From Isoptericola variabilis 225 (GTDB lineage: Bacteria > Actinomycetota > Actinomycetes > Actinomycetales > Cellulomonadaceae), in assembly GCF_000215105.1 (NCBI RefSeq), contig NC_015588.1, positions 3,224,001-3,288,000 of the forward strand: DNA of 64,000 nt, in the 5' to 3' direction. Positions 24,581-33,203 of the stretch are shown piece by piece. The notes under the pieces are model-generated. The model searched no databases and had not been told where the DNA came from. It saw only the letters and a program-made list of their open reading frames with translations. The first letter of the stretch is position 1; the number at the start of each line of letters is the position of its first letter. The position numbers and the translations under genes were made by a program.

Positions 24581-26134
24581 TCAGTGGCCCGCGCCCAGGT
24601 TCCCCGCGAGACGCTCGAGACGCTGCGCGCTGTCGTCGTTCAGGCCCACGACCGTGACGGTCTTGCCGCGCGCCTCGTACTTGGTGCGCACGGCGTCGAG
24701 CGCGGCGACGGTCGAGGCGTCCCACACGTGCGCCCGCGTCATGTCGATGACGATGTTCCGCGGGTCGCCCGAGTAGTCGAACTGGTGGACGAGGTCGTTC
24801 GACGACGCGAAGAACAGCTCGCCCTCGACCGCGTAGACGCGCTGGTCGTCGTCGTCGCTCGCGTCGAGGCGCGTGACGGACGTGAGGTGGGCGACCCGCC
24901 GCGCGAAGAGCACGGTCGCGACGAGCACGCCGACCACGACGCCGTACGCGAGGTTGTGCGTCCACACCGTCACGACGACGGTCGACGCCATGACGAGCGT
25001 CTCGGAGCGCGGCATGCGGCGCAGGGTCGACGGCCGGACCGAGTGCCAGTCGAACGTGCCGACCGAGACCATGATCATGACCGCGACGAGCGCCGCCATG
25101 GGGATGATGCCGACGAGGTCGCCGAGCCCGACGACGAGGATCAGCAGGAACACGCCGGCGAGCAGCGTCGACAGGCGCGTCCGGGCGCCGGACGCCTTCA
25201 CGTTGATCATCGTCTGGCCGATCATCGCGCAGCCGCCCATGCCGCCGAAGAAACCCGTGACGATGTTGGCGACGCCCTGGCCCCACGACTCGCGGGTCTT
25301 GTTCGAGTGCGTGTCCGTGACGTCGTCGACCAGCGTGGCCGTGAGCAGCGACTCGATGAGCCCGACGAGCGCCATCGCGAGCGCGTACGGGGCGATGATC
25401 TGCAGCGTCTCGAGCGTCGGCGGCACGTCGGGGAGCAGCAGCGACGGCAGCGACTCCGGCAGCTCACCCTCGTCCCCGACCGTCGGGACGGCGAGCTCCG
25501 CGACGACCGTCACGAGCGTGAGCAGGACGATCGCGACGAGCGGCGCCGGCACGGCCTTCGTCAGGCGGGGGAAGAACACCAGGATCGCCAGGCCGGCGGC
25601 GACGAGCGGGTAGACGACCACCGGCACGTCGACGAGGTGCGGCACCTGCGAGAGGAAGATGAGGATCGCCAGCGCGTTGACGAAGCCCACCATGACCGAG
25701 CGCGGGACGAACCGCATGAGCTTGGCGACGCCGAGCACACCCAGCACGACCTGGATGATGCCGCCGAGCAGGACCGTCGCGACGAGGTGGTCGAGCCCGT
25801 GGTCCCGGGCGACGGGGGCGACGACGAGCGCGATCGCGCCCGTCGCGGCGGAGATCATCGCGGGCCGGCCGCCGACGAACGCGATCGTGACCGCCATCGT
25901 GACCGACGTGAAGAGTCCGACGCGCGGGTCGACGCCCGCGATGATCGAGAACGCGATCGCCTCGGGGATCAGCGCCAGGGCGACGACGAGGCCGGCGAGG
26001 ACCTCGGTGCGCAGCGTCCGCACGGAGCGGAAGGCCGCGCGGAACGAGCCGGAGACGTCGGCCTCGGGCGCGCCGGTGACCGGCAGCGGTTCGGGGGCAG
26101 GGTCGGGCAGGGCGATGCGGGAGTCGTTCGGCAC
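24581..26134 (-). CDS. SulP-family anion transporter with STAS domain
   Basis: A 517-aa membrane protein with 10-14 helices and a C-terminal STAS domain (about 400-505: VYAVEGELFFASSNDLV and VIDMTRAHVWDASTVAALDAV). Signature segments LIPEAIAFSIIAGVDPRVGL and GGMGGCAMIGQTMINVKASG are intact. Substrate could be sulfate or bicarbonate; several bacterial SulP proteins carry bicarbonate. GTG 26134 is chosen because GAGGAA lies 7 nt upstream. Confidence 0.92.
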   Translation of the reverse strand: MPNDSRIALPDPAPEPLPVTGAPEADVSGSFRAAFRSVRTLRTEVLAGLVVALALIPEAIAFSIIAGVDPRVGLFTSVTMAVTIAFVGGRPAMISAATGAIALVVAPVARDHGLDHLVATVLLGGIIQVVLGVLGVAKLMRFVPRSVMVGFVNALAILIFLSQVPHLVDVPVVVYPLVAAGLAILVFFPRLTKAVPAPLVAIVLLTLVTVVAELAVPTVGDEGELPESLPSLLLPDVPPTLETLQIIAPYALAMALVGLIESLLTATLVDDVTDTHSNKTRESWGQGVANIVTGFFGGMGGCAMIGQTMINVKASGARTRLSTLLAGVFLLILVVGLGDLVGIIPMAALVAVMIMVSVGTFDWHSVRPSTLRRMPRSETLVMASTVVVTVWTHNLAYGVVVGVLVATVLFARRVAHLTSVTRLDASDDDDQRVYAVEGELFFASSNDLVHQFDYSGDPRNIVIDMTRAHVWDASTVAALDAVRTKYEARGKTVTVVGLNDDSAQRLERLAGNLGAGH

Positions 26135-26311
26135 GCAGCGTTCCTCACGGTGGGACGGACGGCACGCGACGCTGCGCACGATGAAAGGGGAGCCGGAGCG
26201 GCGCCAAGTTTAACCCCCGCGACCCTCAGGGAAACCTCAAGTGCGCAGCGCTCGACGCCGGGCAGCCGCCATCATGGTCGCCACGGGGGGCGACGAGGCG
26301 GGGTGGAAGGC

Positions 26312-27410
26312 ATGCACGTCCTGGTCACCGGAGGTGCTGGCTACGTCGGCGCCCACGGTGCTACGACTGATCGAGGCCGGGCACGACCCGGTCGTGGTGG
26401 ACGACTTCTCGCGGGGAACCACGGCGGCGGTCTCGCGCGTCGAGGAGCTCACGGGCCGGCACGTGCCCGTGCACGCGTACGACGTCGCGGACATCGACAT
26501 GCTCGAGCGACTGTTCGACGCCGAGCGGTTCGACGCCGTCGTCCACCTCGCCGGCGTCCGGACGGCCCACACGAGCGTGGCGCGGCCCCTTCACTGCTAC
26601 GAGACCAACCTGACGACGACGTTCACGCTGCTGCGCTGCATGGCCTGGTACGGCGTCCCGCGCCTCGTGCTGTCGTCGTCCGGACGGGTGTACGACGCCG
26701 TGGACGCGCCGGCGCACGAGGACTCGCCGCTCGCGCCGATCGCCCCTCTGGGCCGCGCCCACCTCATGAACGAGCAGGTGCTGCGCGACGTCGCGGGGGC
26801 GGCCGAGCCCTCGCTGCGCGTCGGGGTGCTGCGCTGCGCCACGGTCGTCGGCCCGGACCCGTCCGGGCGGCTCGGCGACGACCTCGGCGGTACGACGCGC
26901 GGGCTGCTCCACGCGATCACCCAGGTCGCGCAGGGCCGCAGGGACCATCTCGACGTCTTCGGCGGCGACTACCCGACGCCCGACGGAACGGCGGTGCGCG
27001 ACTACGTCCACGTGACCGACGTCGCGGCCGCGCACGTCGCGGCGCTCGAGGCGCTCGACGACGTCGGGCGACCGCTCTCGACGTGGAACGTCGGCTCGGG
27101 GCGGCCGACGAGCGTGCTGTCGCTCGTCGGCACCTTCGAGGCCGCGACGGGCCGCACGCTGCCGTACCGGGTGCTCCCGCGCCGGCCCGGCGACGCCGCC
27201 GTGTCGTACCTCGACGTCTCGCGCGCGGGGGAGGAGCTCGGGTGGACGGCGACGCGCGGGCTCCCGGAGATCTGCACCGACCACTGGCGCTGGCAGCGCC
27301 GCAACCCCGAGGGCTACCCGCTCGCGGCGACGCCCGAGACCCCGTGGCGAGGCGGCGTCGGGCACCGGCTGCGCCTGCTGCAGGGCGCCGAGAACGGCCC
27401 GTTCTGGTGA
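26312..27410 (+). pseudogene. GalE-like NAD-dependent epimerase, frameshifted and lacking catalytic Tyr/Lys
   Basis: ATG 26312 begins MHVLVTGGAGYVGAH, the standard Rossmann start, but the frame is then lost near 26353-26357: the rest of the protein (TVLRLIEAGHDPVVVDDFSRG to the stop at 27410) is in another frame. A missing dinucleotide in CACACGG, now CACGG, would explain it. The body resembles UDP-glucose 4-epimerase, yet the usual YGRTK catalytic pair reads LGRAHLM, with Leu and His in place of Tyr and Lys. The protein therefore looks non-catalytic even if the frameshift were a sequencing error. Confidence 0.75.
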
Positions 27411-27414
27411 CGGC

Positions 27415-28386
27415 TCAGGGCTTCGTCTCGCGGTAGAACCGCAGCGCGCCCGGGTGCAGGTCCGCCGGCTCGGTGAAGATCGCCCGCACGCGGTCGAGCT
27501 GCGACGCGGTCGGGACCTCGGCCGCGATGCGCGAGCGCGCGTCGAACAGCGTGGCCACGAGCCCGTGCGCGACCGGATCGGGCATGTCCGCGGGCACCAC
27601 GAGGAAGTTCGGCACGGCGAGCGTGGGCACGTCGCGCCGCAGCCCGTACATGCCCGCCGGGACGACGCCGTGGCGGTAGCCGGACCCGTGGCGAGCACGC
27701 ACCTCGTCGACGAGGTCGCCGAGCGGCACGAGGCGCACGTCGAGCTCCTCGGACAGCTGGGTGATGCCCGGGGTGCGCAGGCCGCCCGACCAGAAGAACG
27801 CGTCGACGTCGCCCGCGTGCAGCGCCTCGATCGAGCGTGCGATCCCCAGCGACTGCCCGCGCAGCGCTCGCTGGTCGATCCCGGCCGCCTCGAGCAGGCG
27901 TGACGCGATGAGCGACGTGCCGGAGCCCGGCGCACCGAGCGAGACGTCGCGCCCCCGCAGGTCCTCGATCGCCTCGATGTCGGAGTCCGCGGGGACCACG
28001 AGGTGGATGAAGTCGTCGTAGACGCGGGCGAGAGCGCGCAGCGGCATGGGCCCCGAGAACGAGCCCGAGCCGGTCACGGCGTCCCCGACGGCGTCGGCGG
28101 TGCTGAACGCGACCTGTGCGCGGCCGTCGGCGAGCATGCGGAGGTTCTCGACCGACCCGCCGGTCTCGAGCACCTCGACCGACATCCCGTACCGCTCGTC
28201 GAGGACCTCGGCCAGGCCGGCGCCGTAGCCGTGGTAGATCCCCGACGCGCCCCCGGTCGCCACGACGAGCGTCTCGGGGCGCTGGCCGGCCCACGGGTCG
28301 CGGCGGTCGCCCGCGAGGCACCCGGCGACGAGCAGGACGGCGAGCGCCACGGCCGCCGCGAGCAGCCGCCGGACCCCGCGGCTCAT
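27415..28386 (-). CDS. TAXI-family solute-binding lipoprotein
   Basis: A 323-aa binding protein with lipoprotein signal (lipobox VAGC, Cys about 23) and the TAXI signature LVVATGGASGIYHGYGAGLAEVL (about 40-62), then LGAPGSGTSLIASRLLEAAGI. TAXI proteins usually deliver substrates such as glutamate to a TRAP transporter, but no TRAP permease is encoded here. The ATG overlaps the stop of the sensor kinase gene by 4 bp, suggesting that this protein may present a ligand to the kinase. Confidence 0.9.
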   Translation of the reverse strand: MSRGVRRLLAAAVALAVLLVAGCLAGDRRDPWAGQRPETLVVATGGASGIYHGYGAGLAEVLDERYGMSVEVLETGGSVENLRMLADGRAQVAFSTADAVGDAVTGSGSFSGPMPLRALARVYDDFIHLVVPADSDIEAIEDLRGRDVSLGAPGSGTSLIASRLLEAAGIDQRALRGQSLGIARSIEALHAGDVDAFFWSGGLRTPGITQLSEELDVRLVPLGDLVDEVRARHGSGYRHGVVPAGMYGLRRDVPTLAVPNFLVVPADMPDPVAHGLVATLFDARSRIAAEVPTASQLDRVRAIFTEPADLHPGALRFYRETKP

Positions 28387-29756
28387 GCCTCGTCCTCGCC
28401 GCGCGGGAGCACGAGACGCACGCGGAACCCGCCGTCGTCGGGCAGGTCGATGCGCAGGCCGCCGCCGCCCGTGGCGAGCAGCTCGGAGGCGATCGCGAGC
28501 CCGAGGCCCGAGCCCTTGACCGTGCTGTGCCCGGGCGAGCGCCAGAACCGCTCCGTGAGGTGCGCGACCTCCTCGGGCGGCACGCCGGGCCCGTGGTCGC
28601 GCACCGCGACCTCGACGAAGCCGCTCCCGTCGTGGTCCGCGGCGGTGACCTCGACGTCGAGCCGGCCGCCGCGCGGCGAGAACTTGACGGCGTTGTCCAT
28701 GACGGCGTCGAACGCGCACTCGAGCACGATCTGGTTCGCGACGACCCACGTGTCGTCGTCGGGCGCCGTGAGCTCGACGCGCTGGTCGACCGCGAGCAGC
28801 CGCCAGCTCTCGACCCGGCGGCGCACGACCTCGGCCACGTCGAGCGCCTCGGCGCCCCGGCCGAGCTTCGCGTCGTCGGCGAGCAGGAGCAGCGCGTCGA
28901 GGATGTGCGCCATCCGCACCGCCTCGGCCCGCACGTGCGCGACCTCGGTCGCGTGCTCGGGCGGGGCGGACAGCGCCAGGTCCTCGACGCGGAGGATGAG
29001 CGCGTTGAGGGGGTTGCGCAGCTCGTGCGAGGCGTTGGACACGAACTCCTGCTGCCGCCGCATGAGGTGCTCGACGCGGCCCGCCATGTCGTTGAAGCGC
29101 GCGATCACACGGCGCAGCTCGGGCGGGCCGGCCGACGGCGGGATGCGCGCCTCGAGCCGGCCGTGCCCGATCTCGCCCATCGCCCGGTCCACGGCCTCGA
29201 CGGGCCGCAGCACCCACCCCGCGGTCCGGTGCGCGACGGCGATCGCGAGCAGCACGATGACGAGCCCCGCGGCGGCGAGCATGCCCCACGTGAGCCAGAT
29301 GCCCCGCGACAGGCTCCCGGCGTCGGACGCCGTGACGACCGCGCCGACGATGTCGCCGCCGTGGAACACCGGCTCGGCCACGACGACCCGGTCGACGTCC
29401 CACGGCAGGAGGGTCTCGCGGACCTCGCTGCGGCGGCCCGCGAGCGCCACGAGGCGCTCGTCGACCTCCTGGACCTCGAGGCCGTTGGTGGCCCACGTGA
29501 CGCCGGCCTGGTCGACGACGGCCGCGCCGATCCCGTAGACCTCGCGGTACCGCTCGAGGTCGCCCGAGACGATCGTCGGGTCGTCGGAGAGCAGGGACTG
29601 ACGCGCCGTGATGACGAGGTAGCTCGCGTCGCCGAGGCGGTCGAGGAACAGCTCCTGCTGGTTCGCGCGCGCGACGCTGCTCGCGAGCGCCATGCCGAGC
29701 AGGAGCAGCACGAGCACGGACGGCACGAACAGGATGACGGCCAGCCGGCGCCGCAT
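28383..29756 (-). CDS. Sensor histidine kinase (HAMP, extracytoplasmic sensor domain)
   Basis: A 457-aa membrane kinase: helix I about 5-27, extracytoplasmic domain about 28-152, helix II about 155-177, HAMP about 178-230, HisKA with phospho-acceptor in SNASHELRNPLNA (His244), and HATPase with DNAVKFSP (N box), RDHGPGVP and GSGLGLAI. Complete. Its ATG overlaps the stop of the response-regulator gene by 1 bp and its stop overlaps the TAXI gene, so the three form a tight operon. Confidence 0.93.
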   Translation of the reverse strand: MRRRLAVILFVPSVLVLLLLGMALASSVARANQQELFLDRLGDASYLVITARQSLLSDDPTIVSGDLERYREVYGIGAAVVDQAGVTWATNGLEVQEVDERLVALAGRRSEVRETLLPWDVDRVVVAEPVFHGGDIVGAVVTASDAGSLSRGIWLTWGMLAAAGLVIVLLAIAVAHRTAGWVLRPVEAVDRAMGEIGHGRLEARIPPSAGPPELRRVIARFNDMAGRVEHLMRRQQEFVSNASHELRNPLNALILRVEDLALSAPPEHATEVAHVRAEAVRMAHILDALLLLADDAKLGRGAEALDVAEVVRRRVESWRLLAVDQRVELTAPDDDTWVVANQIVLECAFDAVMDNAVKFSPRGGRLDVEVTAADHDGSGFVEVAVRDHGPGVPPEEVAHLTERFWRSPGHSTVKGSGLGLAIASELLATGGGGLRIDLPDDGGFRVRLVLPRGEDEA

Positions 29757-30445
29757 CAGGCGTCGTCCCCGTCGCCGGCGACCCGGTACCCGACGCCGCG
29801 GACCGTCTCGACGACGTCGGGCTCGCCGAGCTTGCGCCGCAGGGAGGCGACATGGACCTCGAGCGTGCGGCCCAGGCCCTTCCAGCTCGAGCCCCACACC
29901 TCGCGCAGGATGCGCTCGCGCGTGAGCGCGCTCCCGCGGTGGCGAACGAGGAGCGCGAGCAGGTCGTACTCCTTGCGCGTCAGCGAGACGGACGTGCCAT
30001 CGGGACGCCGCACCTCGCGGGCGGCCATGTCGACGTGCACGCCCTGCACGGCGACCTGCGCGGCGTCGTGCCGGCCGTCCCACTCGCGCGAGCGGCCGCG
30101 GCGCAGCACCGCGTCGATGCGCACGAGGACCTCGCGCACGTCGTAGGGCTTGGTCACGTAGTCGTCCGCGCCGAGCTCGAGGCCGCGGATGCGGGCGTCG
30201 AGCTGGGTCCGGGCGGTGACCATGATGATCGGGACGTCGGAGACGCGCCGGATGTGGCGGCAGACCTCGAAGCCGTCCATGTCGGGCAGGGCGAGGTCGA
30301 GCAGCACGAGGTCCGTGCGCGGGTTCAGCTCGTCGAGGGCCGTGCCGCCGTCCGGCGCCCACACGACCTCGTAGCCGTGGCGGCCCAGCACGGAGACGAG
30401 CGCGCCCGCGACGTGCTCGTTGTCCTCGACCACCAACAGCTGCAC
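29756..30445 (-). CDS. OmpR-family response regulator
   Basis: A 229-aa regulator with a receiver domain (acidic pair ED near residue 7, phospho-acceptor Asp50 in LVLLDLALPDMDGFE, Lys in YVTKPYDV) and a winged-helix DNA-binding domain (SLTRKEYDLLALLVRHRG through VETVRGVGYRV). GTG 30445 is preferred because GAGG lies 8 nt upstream; GTG 30451 would leave only 2 nt. First gene of the regulator-kinase-TAXI operon. Confidence 0.93.
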   Translation of the reverse strand: MQLLVVEDNEHVAGALVSVLGRHGYEVVWAPDGGTALDELNPRTDLVLLDLALPDMDGFEVCRHIRRVSDVPIIMVTARTQLDARIRGLELGADDYVTKPYDVREVLVRIDAVLRRGRSREWDGRHDAAQVAVQGVHVDMAAREVRRPDGTSVSLTRKEYDLLALLVRHRGSALTRERILREVWGSSWKGLGRTLEVHVASLRRKLGEPDVVETVRGVGYRVAGDGDDA

Positions 30446-30522
30446 GTGCACGACCTCACTGATCGTTCCGACGCGCCCGAGGGTAGCGGACGGGCGTGAG
30501 GTGCACCGGGGCGTCCGGGACA

Positions 30523-30558
30523 CGAAGGGCGCCCCGGCCGGAGCCGGGGCGCCCTTCG
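30523..30558. terminator. Strong terminator hairpin, 16-bp perfect stem
   Basis: CGAAGGGCGCCCCGGC (30523-30538) pairs perfectly with 30543-30558 around a CGGA loop. It lies 38 bp beyond the stop of the surface-protein gene and upstream of the response-regulator gene, insulating the two units. Confidence 0.88.
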
Positions 30559-30596
30559 TCCAGCGCTCGCGCGGTGTCAGACCCGCGTCGGACGCG

Positions 30597-31496
30597 TCAG
30601 CCCTGCGTCGCGCGACGGCGGGCCAGGTAGACCAGGCCACCGCCCGCACCGAGGAGCAGCAGCACGCCGGTGATCAGGCCGCCGACGGACGCGCCCGTGC
30701 GGGGCAGCTCGTCGGGGCCCTGGCCGACGACGCTCGGCGACGGGGAGGCCGACGGCTCCTCGCTGACCACGGTCGACGGCGTCTCGCTCGGCGTGGGCTC
30801 CGGGCTCGGCTCCTCCGACGGCTCCGGCGACGGGCTCACCGGCACGGAGGGCGACGGCGACGGCGACACGAACACCGACGGGCTCGGCGACGGCTCGACC
30901 TCGCACTCGAGGAAGTCGAAGGTGAGCTCGATCGGCTCGAGCTGCTCCTCGCCCGCGAACGTCACGAAGACCGTGTACTCGCCGGCCTCCTCGACCACGA
31001 ACTTGTCGTAGTCCTCGACGACGAACTCCTGGCCGTCGATCGACACGGTCACCGTGTAGCCAGCGGCGTCGACGACCTCGACCGTGATGACGCCGACGAC
31101 CCCGGGCTCGGGGCACTCGAGGAAGTCGACGAGGACCTCCGGGAACTCCTCCTGGGGGACGTCCGCGCAGCCGTTGTCGATGAACTCCTGACCGCCGTCC
31201 TCGAAGTCGGCGCCGTTCAGCCCCTGGCCGTCGGCGTCGTACTGGTTCGGCGGGTAGACGTCGCCCGGGTGGTCGACGTGCCCGGCCTGGTAGAAGGCAC
31301 GGTCCGCCGTGGTGATGAGGACGTAGGGGTTGGTCTCGCTGCCCGTGGCGTGGCAGTACGTGATCCGCTCGACCGGGCCACGCTCGGCCGGCTGGGCCGA
31401 CACGGGGGCGGTGGAGAGACCGACGGCCGCGAAGGCGGCGACGAGGATTCCGACGAGGGTCGACGCGAGCGTGCGTCGACGGCGAGCATGATTCAC
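30597..31496 (-). CDS. Sortase-anchored (LPXTG) surface protein
   Basis: A 299-aa secreted protein. A signal peptide (about 1-35, ending PVSA) is followed by a domain with the CHATGSETNPYVLI and GHVDHPGDVYPP segments, seen in many actinobacterial wall proteins of unknown function, and then a beta-rich domain (about 125-200). A Ser/Pro/Glu linker with repeated SPSPS (about 200-255) would span the wall, and LPRTG plus a hydrophobic helix and RRR tail form the sorting signal. GTG 31496 has GAGG 6 nt upstream. Confidence 0.9.
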   Translation of the reverse strand: MNHARRRRTLASTLVGILVAAFAAVGLSTAPVSAQPAERGPVERITYCHATGSETNPYVLITTADRAFYQAGHVDHPGDVYPPNQYDADGQGLNGADFEDGGQEFIDNGCADVPQEEFPEVLVDFLECPEPGVVGVITVEVVDAAGYTVTVSIDGQEFVVEDYDKFVVEEAGEYTVFVTFAGEEQLEPIELTFDFLECEVEPSPSPSVFVSPSPSPSVPVSPSPEPSEEPSPEPTPSETPSTVVSEEPSASPSPSVVGQGPDELPRTGASVGGLITGVLLLLGAGGGLVYLARRRATQG

Positions 31497-31589
31497 TGGG
31501 GGCCTCACAGCAGCGGGGATCGGGGTGGCGGTCGCGAGCGCTCTCGCCAGCGCCTCATCCAAGCACAAAGCACCTGGTCAGAACAGGGC

Positions 31590-31620
31590 TTGTCCACCGA
31601 TCACCCGGAGTTGTGGACAA
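31590..31620. promoter_or_regulatory. Inverted pair of DnaA-box-like sequences
   Basis: TTGTCCACC (31590-31598) faces TGTGGACAA (31612-31620). The second is the exact reverse complement of TTGTCCACA, the DnaA box form used by high-GC actinobacteria; the first has one mismatch. Together they form 8-bp arms 30 bp before the HAD gene start, so they may be DnaA sites or an operator. Confidence 0.45.
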
Positions 31621-31649
31621 ATCGTGATCTTTCCTCCGGAGCCGCCTCC

Positions 31650-32504
31650 ATGCCCTCGACCACGCCCGACACCGAGCACCTGCAGCTGCCCACCGGACCC
31701 GTGGACGTCCGGCTCGTGGTCACCGACATGGACGGCACGCTGCTGACGCCCGACGGCGACGTGCCCGACGGACTCTGGCCGCTGCTCGAGCGACTGCGCG
31801 AGCGCGGCGTCGCGTTCGCGCCCGCCAGCGGCCGGCAGCACGCGACGCTCGCCCGGACCTTCGACCGGCCCGGCGTGCTCGAGGACCTCGTGATCATCGC
31901 CGAGAACGGCGCGTTCGTGACGCGTGGCGGCGAGGAGGTGTCGTCCGACGCCCTCGACCACGACGCGGTGTCCGACGTCGTCACGGCGGTCCGCGGGCTC
32001 GCGCGCTCGCGCGACGTGGGCGCCGTCGTCGCGGGCCGGCGCTGCGCGTACGTCGAGCGGTCCGACGCCGCGTTCCTCGACCACGTCAGCGCCTACTACG
32101 CACGCCTGGAGGTGGTCGACGACGTCCTCGCCACCCGCGACCAGGTGCTCAAGGTCGCGGTCTACGACGCGGCGGACGCGGAAGCCGGCACGCTGCCCAC
32201 GCTCGAGCGGTTCCGCCAGACGCACCAGGTCGTCGTCTCGAGCCGGCACTGGGTCGACGTCATGAACCGCGGCGTCGACAAGGGCGTCGCCGTCCGGACG
32301 CTTCAGGAGGCTCTCGGCGTCACGCCCGCCCAGACGGTCGCGTTCGGCGACTACCTCAACGACGTCCCGATGCTCGACGCCGCGACCTGGTCGTTCGCGA
32401 TGGCCGGGGCCCACCCGGAGGTCCTCGAGCGGGCGCGCTTCACCGCACCGAGCAACGCCGACGCCGGCGTCCTCACCGTGCTGGAGCACCTCCTGGACGA
32501 CTGA
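31650..32504 (+). CDS. HAD-superfamily Cof-type phosphatase
   Basis: A 284-aa hydrolase of the Cof/YbiV subfamily (HAD-IIB). Motif I is VVTDMDGTLL (nucleophile Asp26), motif II FAPASGRQ (Ser), motif III Lys in NRGVDKGVAVRTL and motif IV FGDYLNDVPML. It would dephosphorylate sugar phosphates or flavin/pyridoxal phosphates; substrate unknown. Start ATG 31650 follows a CCTCCGGAGCC region, and no better upstream start shows homology. Confidence 0.92.
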   Translation: MPSTTPDTEHLQLPTGPVDVRLVVTDMDGTLLTPDGDVPDGLWPLLERLRERGVAFAPASGRQHATLARTFDRPGVLEDLVIIAENGAFVTRGGEEVSSDALDHDAVSDVVTAVRGLARSRDVGAVVAGRRCAYVERSDAAFLDHVSAYYARLEVVDDVLATRDQVLKVAVYDAADAEAGTLPTLERFRQTHQVVVSSRHWVDVMNRGVDKGVAVRTLQEALGVTPAQTVAFGDYLNDVPMLDAATWSFAMAGAHPEVLERARFTAPSNADAGVLTVLEHLLDD

Positions 32505-32529
32505 CCGCGCGGGGTCGACCAGCTCGCGC

Positions 32530-32770
32530 TCAGGGCCACACGCGCGCGTGCGCCGCGAACTCCTCGGGGTCGCTGTGCACGGGGATGACGCACACGAGGT
32601 GCCCGCCCGGCACTCGCAGCGTGCGGCAGTCGAGCCAGCGCCCGACCTCGACGCCGCCGAGCGCGGTCAGCCGAGCGTTCTCGGCGTCGAGGTCGTCCGT
32701 CTCGAAGTCGAGGTGGTAGCGCGGCGTGTCGTCGACGGACTGGACGGCGGTGACTGCGACGCGGTCGAGA
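32530..32770 (-). pseudogene. 5'-truncated VOC-family (glyoxalase-fold) protein
   Basis: The minus-strand frame ending at 32530 reads YHLDFETDDLDAENARLTALGGVEVGRWLDCRTLRVPGGHLVCVIPVHSDPEEFAAHARVWP, which is the C-terminal half of an actinobacterial VOC protein. There is no start codon or N-terminal half; upstream of about 32760 the sequence becomes the coding strand of a different gene relic. Deletion remnant. Confidence 0.7.
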
Positions 32771-33196
32771 CCGCGACGAGGCGCTCGCGCACGCCGCCGC
32801 GCTCGTGGCCGCCGTCGACGTCCCGGTCAGCGCCGCCCGCTGCGAGAACCACCTGCACGGACGGCCGGACCTGCCCGACACGATCGCCCGGCTGCAGGCC
32901 TACCAGGAGGCGGGCGCCGACGTCCTCTACGCGCCGGGTCTGCGCGACCTCGACGACGTCGCCACGGTGTGCCGCGAGGTGGACCTGCCCGTCAACGTGC
33001 TCCTCCTGGCGGGCGGCCCGACGCCGGGCGAGCTCGCCGACGCGGGCGTCGCCCCATCTCCGTCGGCGGCACGTTCGCCTGGAACGCACTCAGCGCGCTC
33101 GTCACCGCGGCCCGCGAGCTGCTCGCCGGCGACGTCGAGTTCCTCGACCGCACCGGGTCGGCACGCGAGGTCATGCCCCGCGCGTTCGGCGTCTGA
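32769..33196 (+). pseudogene. Relic of an isocitrate lyase/PEP mutase-family gene
   Basis: Three pieces of one family remain. DRDEALAHAAALVAAVDVPVSA comes from the first third. It jumps in frame to ARCENHLHGRPDLPDTIARLQAYQEAGADVLYAPGL, skipping about 70 residues, and continues to PGELADAGVA. A one-base loss near 33053 then shifts the frame before ISVGGTFAWNALSALVTAARELL, which runs to the stop at 33196. The N-terminus with its start is absent. The gene cannot make a working enzyme. Confidence 0.75.
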
Positions 33197-33203
33197 CCAG
33201 CCC

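Noticed and set aside
27415..28386. A TRAP transporter operon
   Set aside because: Only the TAXI binding protein is present; the neighbouring genes are a kinase and response regulator, and no membrane permease is encoded nearby.
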